DNA of 64,000 nucleotides from Chamaecyparis obtusa (Eukaryota; Streptophyta; Pinopsida; Cupressales; Cupressaceae): NCBI GenBank assembly GCA_027943335.1, contig BSBK01004085.1, forward strand, positions 1 to 64,000, in the 5' to 3' direction. Below, piece after piece: positions 25,901 through 38,299 of this stretch; positions within the stretch are counted from its first letter, which is position 1, and each line of letters begins with the position of its first letter. Position numbers and translations under genes: made by a program. The notes under the pieces are model-generated. The model was not told where the DNA came from and ran no database searches. It worked only from the letters and a program-made list of their open reading frames with translations.

Positions 25901-27120
25901 TATGATCACCCAATCATAAAATGGTAAACAAATCTTTCAAAACAATCTAAACTAATCTAACCTATTTTTTTTCAAAAAATCAAAAGAGTAGAGGGAGGCA
26001 AGAAATTGAACTTAAATAAAATTTACTAATATAGACAATGATTTATCAAATGAACACTTGCTAATATAGATGAGTAGATTGGATCAATAAGCCATGAAAA
26101 TACAAACTTGAATTTCACAATTCATAACCAAAATAAGACAATCATCAAAGGAAAATAAATAACTAATAATATATCAAAATTCATCAAAATCACAATTTTA
26201 TTACCTATACACACATGTGAATTAATGAATTCTTACTCAAAGAACAAGTAGAAACAATCCAACCCCATTATTACGCACAAAAAGTGGGCATTCAATGATC
26301 ACCACCAAATAATAGAATCAATTGAGCAAACCCAAAAATATATAAATGGCTCTTGAATCTGATTTTTATTTCAAATTTTCAAATATCAAAAAAATACACA
26401 CACAAAGAGAGAGATTGTAACACTATTTATTATTTGTTTTTAAACAAATAATACTCAACCATTTTTACAAATACATCAAGGGTTTATATATATTTTACAA
26501 CTAAAATTTGCCAAACTCTTAACTAGCATTTCTAGGCATTATTTTGGGTTGAAATAAATCTTGAATGACAAATCAACTACTTAAAACTACCCCTAAAATC
26601 AAGGATAATGATGAAACAACTAGATTGCATGATTTTTATTGCAATTTTGGAGCCTTGTTTTCATTAAAACGTGTCCTAAAATTTTGGAAATCACTTGCTA
26701 TTTGAACATTGGACCACAAATCGACCTAGACATGTATTCAAAGTTCTCTCTGCACCATCAACAAATTTTAGTTGCCTATTAGTTTGACCTTTGGGAATTC
26801 TCCAACTTTTTTTTTCCATCTATTTGAAATGTATTTGACCCTCCAAAAATAGCAAGAAGGCAAAGTAAAAGTGACCATTGTTGTTTCTTTCATAATTTTT
26901 GCTTGTTGACAACCAAATGAATATCCAAAATTCTACAAAAATGTTCAAAAATTCAACAAAACTACATTCCTATTATTTACAAGTTGGCCACCAACTCCAT
27001 AAATACTCTATTGAAATCTCTTACTGTCACATTGCTTTCATCAATATTGGAAGTCTTCATGTATTTGAGGGAGAGGTGTCAAGATTCTTTTTGAAAACTT
27101 TTAGCTTCTTATTTTTGTCG
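25900..27120. other. AT-rich DNA, no gene seen
   Basis: No frame above noise and no repeat structure that I can support. Confidence 0.5.
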
Positions 27121-27129
27121 TCAAACTAA

Positions 27130-28400
27130 GGAAGTCATTTATTCATATTTAACATCACATATATCATCCCACCATCCAATTGATGGATATCCTCCTTAGT
27201 ACAATCTCTATGGAGCTTCTCTATAAATTATTGCACTTTGTTGTCAATATCCCTCATTTAGTCCTTAGCCTCCCAATAAGTGTAGGAGATCTCCTTTAAA
27301 GAATCCTCAACATGCTGAATATTATTATTCTCCCTCCTTCCAAAAATTATATCCTTTATTTTCTTGTATTGCTTAATGACTAACTTGACTGCCCTTGACC
27401 ACTTAGCAAGAAAACCCACATTTTCAAACTAAAAAATGGTTTCTTTAAGGAGTTGATTCTTAGGCTTGTATTCTTCATAATCTTCAAGATTGAGAAACAA
27501 TCATCCCACATCAAAATTATTTCTTCAATACATATTCCCCACCTTCTTTGGTAGTCTATTGTTTAATATATTTATCTGACCGACCATTGACGAGTAGGGA
27601 GTCAAAACTATTCTTATCACTTCCTCACCTATATCCTCTATCTCTTTATTGTACTTGGCAACTACTTGCAAAAAGGAGTGTGAATTGGAAAATTATCCTC
27701 TAGATTCCAAAGATACTTGGATACTTGAAGATGGCACTGAGGCATCAATTAGGCCCACCAATCTATTTATATAAAATTTTAAAATTATTTTACTTGAAAT
27801 TAGAGATATTTTTTTCTATTCTCATCCTTTTGTATATATTTAAAAATTATTCTGATAGTCTGATGCAAAAGGTTCTTTTACTCCTTTGGTTGGTACACCT
27901 AAGTCTATTTCCATATCTGGTAATCTTCCTCTAGTATATATTTTCTTCTAATTTATGTACTAGAGGGGCTACTATTTTTACTTTTCAATTCCCTCTTGAG
28001 TTAGCTACAACTTGAGATATCTTTATTTCTTTTATACTAGGTTCATCAACTTTGAATGTATCATCCAAAACTATAAGATGTTGTACCTCAACATCCTTAT
28101 ACATCCATTTTTATTTATAGGCAATATGTGACAACCAAATTGGAGTAGTTTCAAAATTAGAAAGTCTAATTGTGCCCATTTCAAAATGTTCTCTTTCCAT
28201 TCTCCTTCTTCCTATCTTGGACAGGTTGTATCATGTCTAGGAGGAGTTGATCCATAGTTGGAAGAAAATATATTTTTCTTTTCTTATTTCCCAAGAGGAG
28301 CTTCATCATTTTTAGGTTCTTGTATTTCCTCCCCTTTTTTTTCTACTTGTTAAGATTTCACACTCCTAGGAGTTGCCTCCTTTTACTACTTTGTCACTCC
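27130..28400 (-). pseudogene. Decayed open frame, probably of a retroelement
   Basis: Read on the minus strand, about 27700-27130 is nearly open: VVAKYNKEIEDIGEEVIRIV, VKLVIKQYKKIKDIIFGRRE and HVEDSLKEISYTYWEAKD with a handful of stops, a charged helical and possibly coiled-coil protein. Upstream (28380-28180) lies a lysine/glutamate-rich stretch with EKKGEEIQEPKND and several frameshifts. I cannot name the family. It lies downstream, on the same strand, of the Ty3/gypsy RNase H fragment, so an extra ORF or gag-like part of the same element is the most economical guess. Confidence 0.35.
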
Positions 28401-28890
28401 CCACTAGAGAACCCTTAGGAAACAAGGTACAATATAACCACACTTTTTTGTTTAATAATTCATAGTTAACTACATTGATCATGTGAATGCACCAATATTG
28501 TAGAAACAATAAGAACATTAAGAATTAACATGCATTAAATGTCAGTCATGTAATAACCATGAACATCACCAAGGCATCAAGGTGGAAGGTCTAGTGTTCC
28601 CAATGGACACCATGTACAACCACTCACCAAGCACCCACGAGAGCACTTAGATAATGTTCACAATCCCCTCAACTTGCATAGAATCCCCCAAAGCCCATTG
28701 GCATCACCAAAAGTCATTAGCTTCTTAGCGTCATGACCAAGAAAGGTCTAGTTTTGAAGATCTAATCAACCAACACATTAAACAAGGTTGTAGTCCAACT
28801 GTGATAACATCAAAGGGAATACAAGAATAAAGGTATCCAGATCACAAACCCACGTTTGAACAACATGTAAAAAATTGTATTTTGTTATGA
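28400..28890. other. Low-information spacer
   Basis: No frame or repeat recognised; probably continuation of the decayed gypsy-like element. Confidence 0.4.
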
Positions 28891-29253
28891 TTACACAAAT
28901 ATACAACTCATAAATTTTGAATCACCATGAATATGGATATGTTTGACTTCAGAAGCAATCACAACACATAATCCTTATATAAGAGCTTTGTATTTGGTGA
29001 TTTTATTTTTGTAGTAAAATTCAAGGAAAAAGGAAAGAGGAATTGGTTTTCCTTTATGTGAAATCAAAATTACACCTACTCTATAATCCATGTGACACCT
29101 TGACCCATCAAAGTACATATCCCAAATAGGTTCATGATCAATTATGCACAAATTCACCTCAAGAAACTCATCCAATATGGGTGTGTACCAAAAAGTGTGG
29201 TCACTTCTATAAACCATTACACTTGAGGGAATCCATGGAAAAGGAGATCTCAA
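28890..29253 (-). pseudogene. Ty3/gypsy RNase H fragment
   Basis: The frame contains WDMYFDGSRC (first catalytic Asp), GVILISHKGKPIPLS and NKITKYKALI, where the family has a catalytic Glu in the AEYEAL position; here it is Lys-Tyr-Lys. After an in-frame stop near 28980 the next residues read SEVKHIHIHGDSKF, which holds the second Asp of the GDS motif. The order and spacing are those of the archaeal-type RNase H carried by Tat-lineage gypsy elements. The Glu replacement and stop show a dead fragment. Confidence 0.7.
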
Positions 29254-29388
29254 GAAGCGGCGTATAGCTTCCTATCCATGACGTGCAAGAATCATATAGA
29301 TATTATGAATGATGGCTCTTAAATGAACCTTAAAGAAAGACCCTTGTAAGGTGCACCATAGAATGGAAGATTAAAATGATAATGCAAA

Positions 29389-29510
29389 GTAGATATAAGA
29401 TGAGATGCAAGATCTAAGCTAAAATTATGTGTAAGAAATGCAAATAAAAGTAGATCTAAGATGAGATGCAAGATCTAAGCTAAAATGATATGCAAGAATG
29501 TAAGAAAAGT
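29389..29510. repeat. Two-unit tandem repeat, period about 61 bp
   Basis: AGTAGATATAAGATGAGATG and AGTAGATCTAAGATGAGATG open two consecutive units at 29389 and 29449, both followed by CAAGATCTAAGCTAAAAT. Confidence 0.85.
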
Positions 29511-30004
29511 ATATCTAAGGTAGATGGATTAAGCTAGATACAAGAAAGAAAATGACAATGATGATGCAATGCTTCAATATGAAAGATCTAAGAATGTCAT
29601 AGCTCCAAGATGCTAATATTGCAAGACTCCAAGATTCAAATATGCTAAGATGATAAGACTCCAATAACCTGCAATAAGATTTCAAATAACTCAAGAAGCT
29701 AAGAATGCTATGAGGATGAGATCTCTAGAACGAGGAGAGAGTCTCCTTTTAAATGAATTTAGAAATGAATGAATGGTCAAGATTAAGAGGCAAAAAGAAA
29801 TGAGCAATGGTGGATATTAAATCTTGGTTGATCCATGTGCTCAAGATTCTCAAGAGGTAAAATTAATGGACATGATTAAGAGGCAAAATAATGAGTGGTT
29901 GAGATAAAGAGGCAAAAGCCTTTTTCAAAAGTCAAGAGATTCCATCTCATTGGAAAGTGCACTTTTATTTTTTATAATTTAATTTATTATTTATTATTTT
30001 TAGC

Positions 30005-30190
30005 AAAGTGGTTTCCATTATTTAATTAAAAGGGATTTTTATTTAATTATAAGGGGTTTTTATTTAATTAAAAGGGGATATCTTATTTTAATTAAATGTG
30101 GCTTAGGATAAAGTGATTGTATTATTTAATTAAAAGGTTTTTTTAAAAAGAGAGAACGTTCTCTTAATTAAATAAATCTTAGGATAAAGT
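30005..30190. repeat. TTTAATTAAAAGGGG-type short repeats
   Basis: Several 22-27-bp units of TTATTTAATTAAAAGGGG lie just left of the LINE insertion. They resemble the AT-rich part of a gypsy LTR or leader, but no boundary is clear. Confidence 0.55.
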
Positions 30191-30201
30191 GGTCAAACTT
30201 T
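30186..30201. repeat. Left target-site duplication of the LINE
   Basis: AAAGTGGTCAAACTTT, repeated exactly at 36500-36515. Confidence 0.93.
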
Positions 30202-30316
30202 GGTAGGGAAAAAAATGATGGTGGCTCTGCAACTTGGTGGACACTAACGTCCTCAGCCCTCGATCAGACTGACAAGCATTCAATGCACCCCCTCTTCTTG
30301 GCCTCTACTCTAGCCT

Positions 30317-32029
30317 ATGGCGACTCATTCTCCTAGACTAGATTTTGGAGTGCGAGGAAAGTCGTTCAAGTAGGCGCTCAATGAAGAAGCCGTTATCCCA
30401 CCGGAAGCCAAGTTCATGATCGATGGCGACCGAACTGCGAAAGGAGGTGATGGAGCTGACACTCGAGGTGAGGGTTCTAAGCCTTCTACTATATGTGTTA
30501 TCAAACCTAATGCTTAGATGTCTTTGGTTATTGAAAAATAAAAGGAATCTCTTAGAAACTTTGTTGTGTTTATTGTTGCCCAAGACCTGAATAAACTCTC
30601 GTCTAGGTCATTCCTTAATGATTGGTTACATAATGTATGGGGTAAGAAATATGGATATCATATCTCCTTTTTGCGTATGATCCAGAGAGTACTTTTCCTT
30701 ATTTTCCTCAAGAACCCTAGTTCCCAAAAGGAAATTATTGCTAGACAATTATGGCAAATAGGCACCACCAACTTTAGGGCCCTCCCCTGGTCGCCCGATG
30801 TTGCCCATAATGAAGTTTTAGCCCTATCAAGCCCTCATTGGATTACCCTAGGTAGCGTTCCCCCTTTCCTTTGGAACATGATCCCACAAGCCTTGGAACC
30901 CTTCGGCACGATGCTCAAGGTAGATAAAATAGATGTTCTCCTTCCTCACACTGATGCCAAAATTTTAATTACTATCAACTCAAGGATCGATCTCCCAGGG
31001 GAAATCCTCTTTGACCTTGGGAGCCGATCCCATTTTTTCCCTATCTCCTTTCTAGGAGGCCTTAATGTGTGCTTCCTTTGCAGAAGAGAAGGCCACCAGA
31101 TACACGACTATCCCCTTTTATTGAAAAAGAACCCTAATCCAAGAACTAAAGGTGGTAAAAAATTAGAATCCAAGAATAACAAAGGAAGGAGTGACTCTAC
31201 CGCTGCTAGAATGGATCCCGATAAGAACCTTGACATTGCCATTCCTAAGACTTCTAAAGCCCTTGCGGAATCCCTAGATTCTCTCAAGAAAGCCTTCCAT
31301 GATGAGTCTGGCCGTAAGCCACCTGTTGAGCCACCTATTGTAGAGCACCTGGACTTTGGATTGAAACCGAAGGACTCATGATTCAAAAACTGTAAGCTCA
31401 ATGCCCAACAAATTGTTCTTAATAGGATTAAGAATATCTCAGCCCTCAAAAAAAGGGACCCCAATTATCCATATAAAGGTGTCAGAGATGTCTCTCCCAA
31501 AATATCTTACCAAATTGTAGAGGGACCCCGGGAGAGATGCCCATCTAGTGCTCTAGATGCCATCAATGAGGCATATGATAAAGAGGAGAGACTCAATAAC
31601 TTATGTCTCATAGTGATCCCAGCCCCCCCGGTCCCAGAATTAACCCCCCGAAGGTTGCCACTTTTGCATGAGAAGTGTCTGACTGGTCTCAATGACCATC
31701 TTGTATCCATCTCCCGTGGCTCAGGTGGTGAATTGGAAGAAGGGGAGGTTGAAGGGATGGAGTTGGTTGTGATTGAAATAGTGGAAGAGGAACCCCTGGA
31801 CTTTACCTTCAAAGCCAAGAAGAAGGTCAGGAAACCCCTTACCAGGGAGACTGACCCAGAGGTCAAGGCTAGAGATGGAGTGCCCCTTGATGGAGTGTCC
31901 CCCCTAGTCAAGAAGAAGAGAGGTAGGCCTCCCAATCACACTACCAATATCAAGCCCTCGAAGATTCAAAAGAGGACCCTCCCTAATTGTTTTAAGAGCT
32001 TTCAAGCTCCTATGGAACAAGATTCCTAG
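30317..32029 (+). pseudogene. LINE ORF1 (DUF4283-like, zinc knuckle, AT-hook)
   Basis: A single frame from the ATG at 30317 to TAG at 32029, interrupted by stops at about 30356, 30515, 30540 and 31379. Domains: a DUF4283-like RNA-binding part (LNDWLHNVWGKKYGYH to about 31000), then CFLCRREGHQIHDYP at about 31070, a CCHC knuckle whose last Cys is Tyr. The C-terminal tail is basic and contains KKKRGRPPN (about 31910), a textbook AT-hook core, next to RKPLTRETDPE. Role by family: binds the LINE RNA and ferries it to target DNA. An AT-hook could help to bind AT-rich minor grooves; that is inference. Confidence 0.85.
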
Positions 32030-32036
32030 TCTGGTC

Positions 32037-35000
32037 ATGGATTTTAAGCTTGCAACATGGAATGTGAGGGGTCTTGAATCCCCTGACAGGAAATATGTGG
32101 TTAAAAGATTCATCAGAATGCAGAAAGGGTTTGATTTCTTTCTACTATAGGAGATCAAAGCAGTTGGATTCTCTCTAGAGATAGCCTTAAAGTTTATTTG
32201 GCCTGAAGCCAGGAGTATTTTCACACATCACCTGAGAGGTAAAGGGGGGAGTTCTATCTTTAGCCACCCCAAATGGGCCAACAAAATCTCTGACTAGGGA
32301 TGTTCCCCATGCGATAGAGTTGTTTGGGTGAGCTTTAAGGATGGCAATACAGAATTTGGGATCTACTCAGTCTATGCACCAAATGATCATTATGATAGAA
32401 TCTAGCTATGGGATTGGATGTGCACGTTGAAGGATATACCATGGGTGGTTGCACGGGATTTCAACATGATTGAATCCCCCCAGGATAAGGGAGGAGGTTC
32501 TAGAATGGAATGGAAAGGAAATGAGAAATTCTTCTGGTCTAAGACGACCAGTAAGCTCAGACTGTTTGACCCACTTGCAGGACAGAAGAAAGAACACAAC
32601 GGTATATGGCATACCTGGTCTAACTACTAGAAGGGCAATAGGAGGATCTACTGCATGCTAGATAGGGTGTATTCTAATAAGGACTTTTTCAATTTCAGGA
32701 AGGAGGCAGGCGGTGAAAGCATCAAGGTGGTACCATATTCCCTCTTGGATCATCATCTTCTAGTCACCTCGTTGTTTCAATTGGGAACTGCCCATCCCCC
32801 AGGAGAGGTAGGCAGTCCTTTGCCATTAACACTTCATTGCTAAAAAATAAAGATATCAAAGATGCTAACCTCCTGATTAGATGGTTCAACTATGGAGTGG
32901 CTAAGCAATAGAGTGTCATTGATTGTTGGAACCAGTGCACCAATAGTTGGAGAAAAATGTTCCAAGTGGTTGGAAGGAAGTGGGCTAAGGACTCTAGAAG
33001 AGCTGAAACAAAGTTGCAGAAGGAGCTCTACCAAGCATAATTGAGAAGCCAAATGAACCCTGCAAATGAAGAAGCAAGCAACAACCTACCTTGGACTAGA
33101 GACTCTCTTAGGAAGCTGCAGCAATACAAGATTAATGGAGCTAAGGTTAGGGCTAGAGCCAACTGGATCAAGGAAGAGGACAAAGGCTCCAAATTCTTAT
33201 TCCATCTACTAAAAGCTAAGGAGGCCAAGAACAATATTAGCTGCATTTTCCAAGAAGGGGTTACTCTCAACTCAAGAAGGCATTCTCCAAGCCTTTTTAG
33301 ATTACTATTCCAACCTGTTTACCTTAGAGGACTCAAGAACAGAGATGAGTGAAATGAGGAACATAATTAAAGGCATTATCCCTCCCTCTCTCAAGATAGA
33401 GGATGTAGTAACCCTGAGTAGACCCCTCTCTATTGAAGAGATTATTGAATCCATTGGACAAATGAGTAATGACAAAGCCCTGGGTCCTGACGGGCTACCT
33501 ATTGGGTTCTACAAGTGCAACATAGACTAGATCGCCCAGGATCTTCTGATGGTCTACAATGAAGCTATTAATACTGGCTCCCTGGGGATAGAAATCAACA
33601 TTGGATGCAATAAGCTTATCCCTAAGGAGGGAGATAAAACCATGATAAAGAATTGGAGACCCATAACCCCGTTGAATGTGTCATACAAAATCTTAGCCAA
33701 AGTGTTGGCTAGGAGGCTAGTAGATATCCTTCCCAAAGTTATCAGCCCCACCCAAACTAGATTTGTAAAAGGTAGATATATCTTGGAGAACCTCATTACT
33801 TGTTGGGAGGCTATGGAATGGGTAAGATGCTCTGGTCAACAGGTCAGTATGCTATTAATAGACTATGAAAAGTCTTATGACATAATAGAATGGCAATTTA
33901 TTATTACAATGTTGGAAGCTCTGGGATTCCCTAGAGAGTTTAACAAGATGGTCTTGACATTAATGAATGGGGCCACTACGATGGTTGAAGTGAATAGAGA
34001 GAAGTCTGAACCATTCCAACTAACTAGATCCATAAGACAAGGCTTCCCTCTAGCCCTAGCCCTATTTGTGATCACAGAAGATTCCTTATATCACATTTTA
34101 AGGGATAATTCCATATCTCCAAAAGTTAGAGAGATTAACTTACACAATGATGAGGAACTCATAAACATCTAGTTTGTTGATGAAACCTCCCTCATGGTGG
34201 AGATGAGTTAAGGTAACTTCAAGTACCTCATGGACAAATTGGACATATTCTATCTAGCCTCGGGTAGCAAGGTGTCCATACCTAAGTCAACCCTGCTGGG
34301 CTGGGAGGAATCTCCTCCGGGATGGTGTAACCAATTTGGGTTTACCTAGGGGGCCCTCTCCATCAAGTTAGATACCTTGGAATTCCATTCTCTATCAAAC
34401 CAGATCTTAAAAACATGTGGAGTTGGGTGAAGAGTGAGATAGAAGTGAAGCTGAAGAAGTGAAATAACAGATACTTGTCATTGGAAAGAAGGATTCAGGT
34501 GTGTCAAAAGATACTGGCTGCATATCCCATATACTACTCCTCAGCTTGGTTGTTTAACCAAGGACAAATTGAATTCATACAAAAAGTAGTCAAGAATTAT
34601 CTCTGGTCAGATGGCAAAGGAAACAAAAAAAGCTCATGTTGTGAGATGGGACTGGTGCACTAGATCCACCGAGCAAGGGGGCCTAGGGCTGAAAGATCTC
34701 AGGTGGCAAGGTAAAGCTCTAGCTATTAAATGGGTATCCAAAGCCACTCAAGGAAATGAACCCTAGAAGATCTTGGTGAGACACAACATTAGCAGAGGCA
34801 CTCCTACCCGGGCTAGACAATGGAAGAATCTGCCATTAATTGACCTCATGGCAGGGAAATTTAGGGTCACTATTGCAGGATCTGATGTTTTCCAATCTAT
34901 CTAGATGGGTTGGGAGAATACTAGACCCTACTTATCAGACAACAACCTTCTTGATTAACTTCTAAATATCTGTGGGGAAAGATCCATATGGTGGAACCTC

Positions 35001-36131
35001 TCTAAAGGAGATAAACCATTAGCTCAACTACAGGGATGCTCAGCTAAGAAATGGAATGCTCTGGGCATTAGCTACTTATCTGACATCATTGAGAATGAGA
35101 ACCTAATCCCATGGGAATTTCTTGCCTCTAGGTATGACCTACCCTCCTCTCATTGGAGAACCTACACCACTGTCTGAGATTCATGCTCTCCCCTTAATCT
35201 CCCTAGAGACACTTCGGTGGATTCAGACAGGCTGGACCTCGTCAAGTGGAAGGATGGAACCCTTATGTTGCAAACCAAATTTAAGACTATTTACATAATG
35301 CTTACAAACACAGAAGACATCTTTGACCACCTTAACACCAAATGGAAGTTAAGTCTTGACCCCAACACTTGGAGAAAATATCTGAGAAAACTCTGGCACA
35401 CCCTTGCAGAACCCAAAGTCCTCTATTTCTTGTGGTGTTTCCTTCTGCATAGGCTACCCATTAAGTCAACCTTCGATGAACCTTTCCCCTATTCCTTCTG
35501 CACTTCTCCCGAGACCATCTCTCACATTTTCTTTGATTGCCAATTTGCATCTGCCCTTTGGAATCTCTTTGGCTTGAAATTGAACCACAACTTTCATATT
35601 ATTAATGTTATTTATGGTTCCTTGTTGGGTCTGAACAATGCTTACAATCATTTATGGGCTTCACTTTCTTTTCATGTACTTTGACATATCTAGAAAGTGA
35701 GGAATGATAATATATTCAATAGTAGGAATAGATCTCTCACTGAGTCTCTGCGGAGGCTCATCGCCCTTAATGTTTCATCACAAGTCACCATGGTTATGTA
35801 GATGAAAGAGCACAAAGCTTTAAGATTGGTGCGGGGTATCAAAGAGGTTTTGGACAGAGAGAAGATCTCATATAATATGACCACCAGAGCTAATACCGAG
35901 TTTGATTTTGACGTCACTATTGGGTAGATGCTTCAATAGATCCAAAACCTGAGGAAGGAAGTAGAACCACATATCACTATAGGAGATACAGGAGAGGAAG
36001 GTGTATAGGTTCAACAGAAAAGTGGAGGAGGAGATCAAGACACCACCACTATAGCAAAGTATGAGACATTCATTGTAGCAGAGTAGAAGAGCACCAGTAG
36101 TGGATCGGCAGGGTCGTTCGTAGACCAATAG
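32037..36131 (+). pseudogene. LINE ORF2: endonuclease, reverse transcriptase, zf-RVT
   Basis: Starts seven bases after the ORF1 stop. The AP-endonuclease domain (32037-32800) has ATWNVRGL, EIKA, VVARDFNMIE, LDRVYSN and LLDHHLLV. The frame shifts near 32815 and returns near 33270. The reverse transcriptase (33460-34200) has ALGPDGLPIGF, LIPKEGDK..NWRPITPLN, LLIDYEKSYD, IRQGFPLALALF and FVDETSL, where the family has FADD; the second catalytic Asp is Glu here. The zf-RVT region (35390-35600) reads PKVLYFLWCFLLHRLPIK and SPETISHIFFDC. Numerous stops, many at Trp positions. Not functional. Confidence 0.88.
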
Positions 36132-36499
36132 CCACTAGTCAGTCAGCCATCCAAGGAAGATTCTATATACATTCCACCTGTAGTAGTGCTTCCTCTGCTT
36201 CTGTGGGAGGCATACTTCTCCAACCCCTACAACCTCATCTTCCATGATGACCTATGCCTCAAATGGGTTGATCACCAATGGCCATGGATGGTATGGCTCC
36301 CCAAATAGAGCCATTTTATTAGTTTTTTTGATATGTTGATACTTTAAAGGCCTCTTTTTGTATGTAAGGTGGTTCATACTTGGTATTCCCTGTGTATACT
36401 TGGGACAGTGTATGTTTTGCAAGATTAAGTTGATGTAAACTCTCGATCGTGATGTAACTCTCTTTCAAGTTAATATAAATTATGGTTAATAGAAAAAAA

Positions 36500-36515
36500 A
36501 AAGTGGTCAAACTTT
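36500..36515. repeat. Right target-site duplication of the LINE
   Basis: Exact copy of 30186-30201, directly after the A-run that ends the LINE. Confidence 0.93.
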
Positions 36516-38280
36516 AGGATATCATCAAATAAATGATAAAATAATGATTTGATCAAGAAATAAGAGATTAAATAAATATGTAAAATGTATTAAGCACAAT
36601 ATTTAGTCTAGTATTTTAATTTTAATGTTAGAGTGAGGCTCAAAGTTTACTAGACCATTTTTGGGTGATTATATTTTCCCCTCTTTGACTAATGTGTGAG
36701 AGATCTGGGAACACATTGAGTCAAAGAATGATGATGTAAAGGTAAGTGATAGATATATGACTCCAAACTTGATCGAATGAAGCACAAAAAGATAACTAAT
36801 CTTGAACTTAATTGAACGAGAACTAGCAAAGATAACAAGATACCTGATAAAGATCTGACTTCGAACTTGATCGAACGAAGCACAAAGAGACAACGAATTA
36901 TGAACCTGATTGAACCAGAACTAGCAAAGATATCAATATTCCCATGTACAGTTGAAGCGAAAATTGAACGTTGAAATAGAGATTGAAAGATAAGACAATA
37001 AGATAGCAGAATCAATTTGTAGCTTTGAAAGATAGGTTATTCCTACCCCCTCATCATCAAAATCAAAATGAGTTAGAGGAGATGCATAAATGAGATATAT
37101 TTGATCAAATCACTTGATAAGATAAGGTTCAAGATGATTGATAAGCGTACAAGACCAAGTTTGACCACCAAGTGAAGAAAATTTGCCCCAGTTTGAATAA
37201 GGTTGACCAGGAAAGTATAGCATTAGCATTAGGTCAAAGCAAGCGATTATGAAAAAAATATGATCAATGTTTGCCTCAAAGGATGAAAAGATAAGCCTCA
37301 AAAGAATAACAAAATGAACTTGAATTTTGGTTTCGATCCCAAAAATTAATCAAGAATGTTGAAAAAGGATGACCAAAGTTGTCTGATAATAATGAAGGAG
37401 ACCCTCTCATAACTCATATACAAACTAGATTGAACCCTAAAAATGCAAACAACTATGAAGATGCAAAGTGCAACTTGCAAGAGTTAATAAATAGGTCCTT
37501 GTTTTTATCATCGACCCTTATTAAGGGACATCGCAAGATCATACAACCATGACTAGTGTAAGTGCAACTATGAAGATATGAATGTAATCTATATCGAATA
37601 GAATGTAGGAAACACACGTAAGCATTGAGGCATAAGGGCCAAGATGACCTGAACACGGTTTCTAAATTAATTTTGCAAGTAACCATAAGCATCAAGGCAT
37701 AAGAGTCCAGGATGACCTGAATGGTTGTTGTGTAAGCAAACACAATGTAATAGTCAAGGAAATAATTCCAACCTCACCTAAGTGTCCAAATAAAGAGGGT
37801 CAAGGTATGTGTTGTGTTCCAATCATGATGGAGGCTCTTACCACAGATACTCAGTTTATTAGACAGTACATTTTATGAGTTATTTTAATTTAAAAATATG
37901 GAATTCTTTGTGCATCCTAACTAGATAGCTCTCACTATTGATACTAGGTTCTTTATCTTTTATACATTTTGGTTCTATAATCTATTTTATATTTCAACAA
38001 GTATAAACACTTTAATTTCTAGGTTTTTAACCTAACTCTTCTTCACCTATCTTAGTAGGTAAAGGAAAAGAATTATCTAGATTAGATTATTTTAGCCTTT
38101 ATTTTCAATATTAGGGTTAATGGTTATTAAAACATAGAATCAAGAATTATTTTCGTATACTATAGAAAAGTTTAAGTTTTAGGTTCAAAAATAATTAAGT
38201 ATATTCATTTTTCTCAATCAAACTAATTTAAATGCTAATTTTTTTTAAAAAAAAATTCTTTCAAAAGTAAATTAAATAAT
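36516..38280. other. Repeat-like non-coding DNA
   Basis: Contains a two-unit tandem repeat (next entry) and duplicated GGCATAAG and GATGACCTGAA words (about 37630-37720). No gene. Probably leader or LTR-related sequence of the gypsy-like element that the LINE invaded. Confidence 0.45.
36764..36945. repeat. Two-unit tandem repeat, period about 94 bp
   Basis: Units at 36764 and 36858 share AACTTGATCGAA, GAAGCACAAA and GAACTAGCAAAGATA. Confidence 0.85.
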
Positions 38281-38299
38281 TAAATAACTAAAAACTAAA

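Larger units (their letters stand above)
30202..36499 (+). mobile_element. Full-length, inactivated L1-type LINE
   Basis: About 6.3 kb between exact 16-bp target-site duplications (30186-30201 and 36500-36515). It has a short 5' UTR, ORF1 (30317-32029), ORF2 (32037-36131), a 3' UTR of about 360 bases and a terminal A-run. Both ORFs carry many stops, mostly TAG in place of Trp or Gln codons, and ORF2 has two offsetting frameshifts. The insertion interrupts an AT-rich repeat that resumes at 36516. Confidence 0.92.

Noticed and set aside
31507..31935. 142-codon minus-strand ORF
   Set aside because: Antisense shadow of LINE ORF1, which has domain support on the plus strand.
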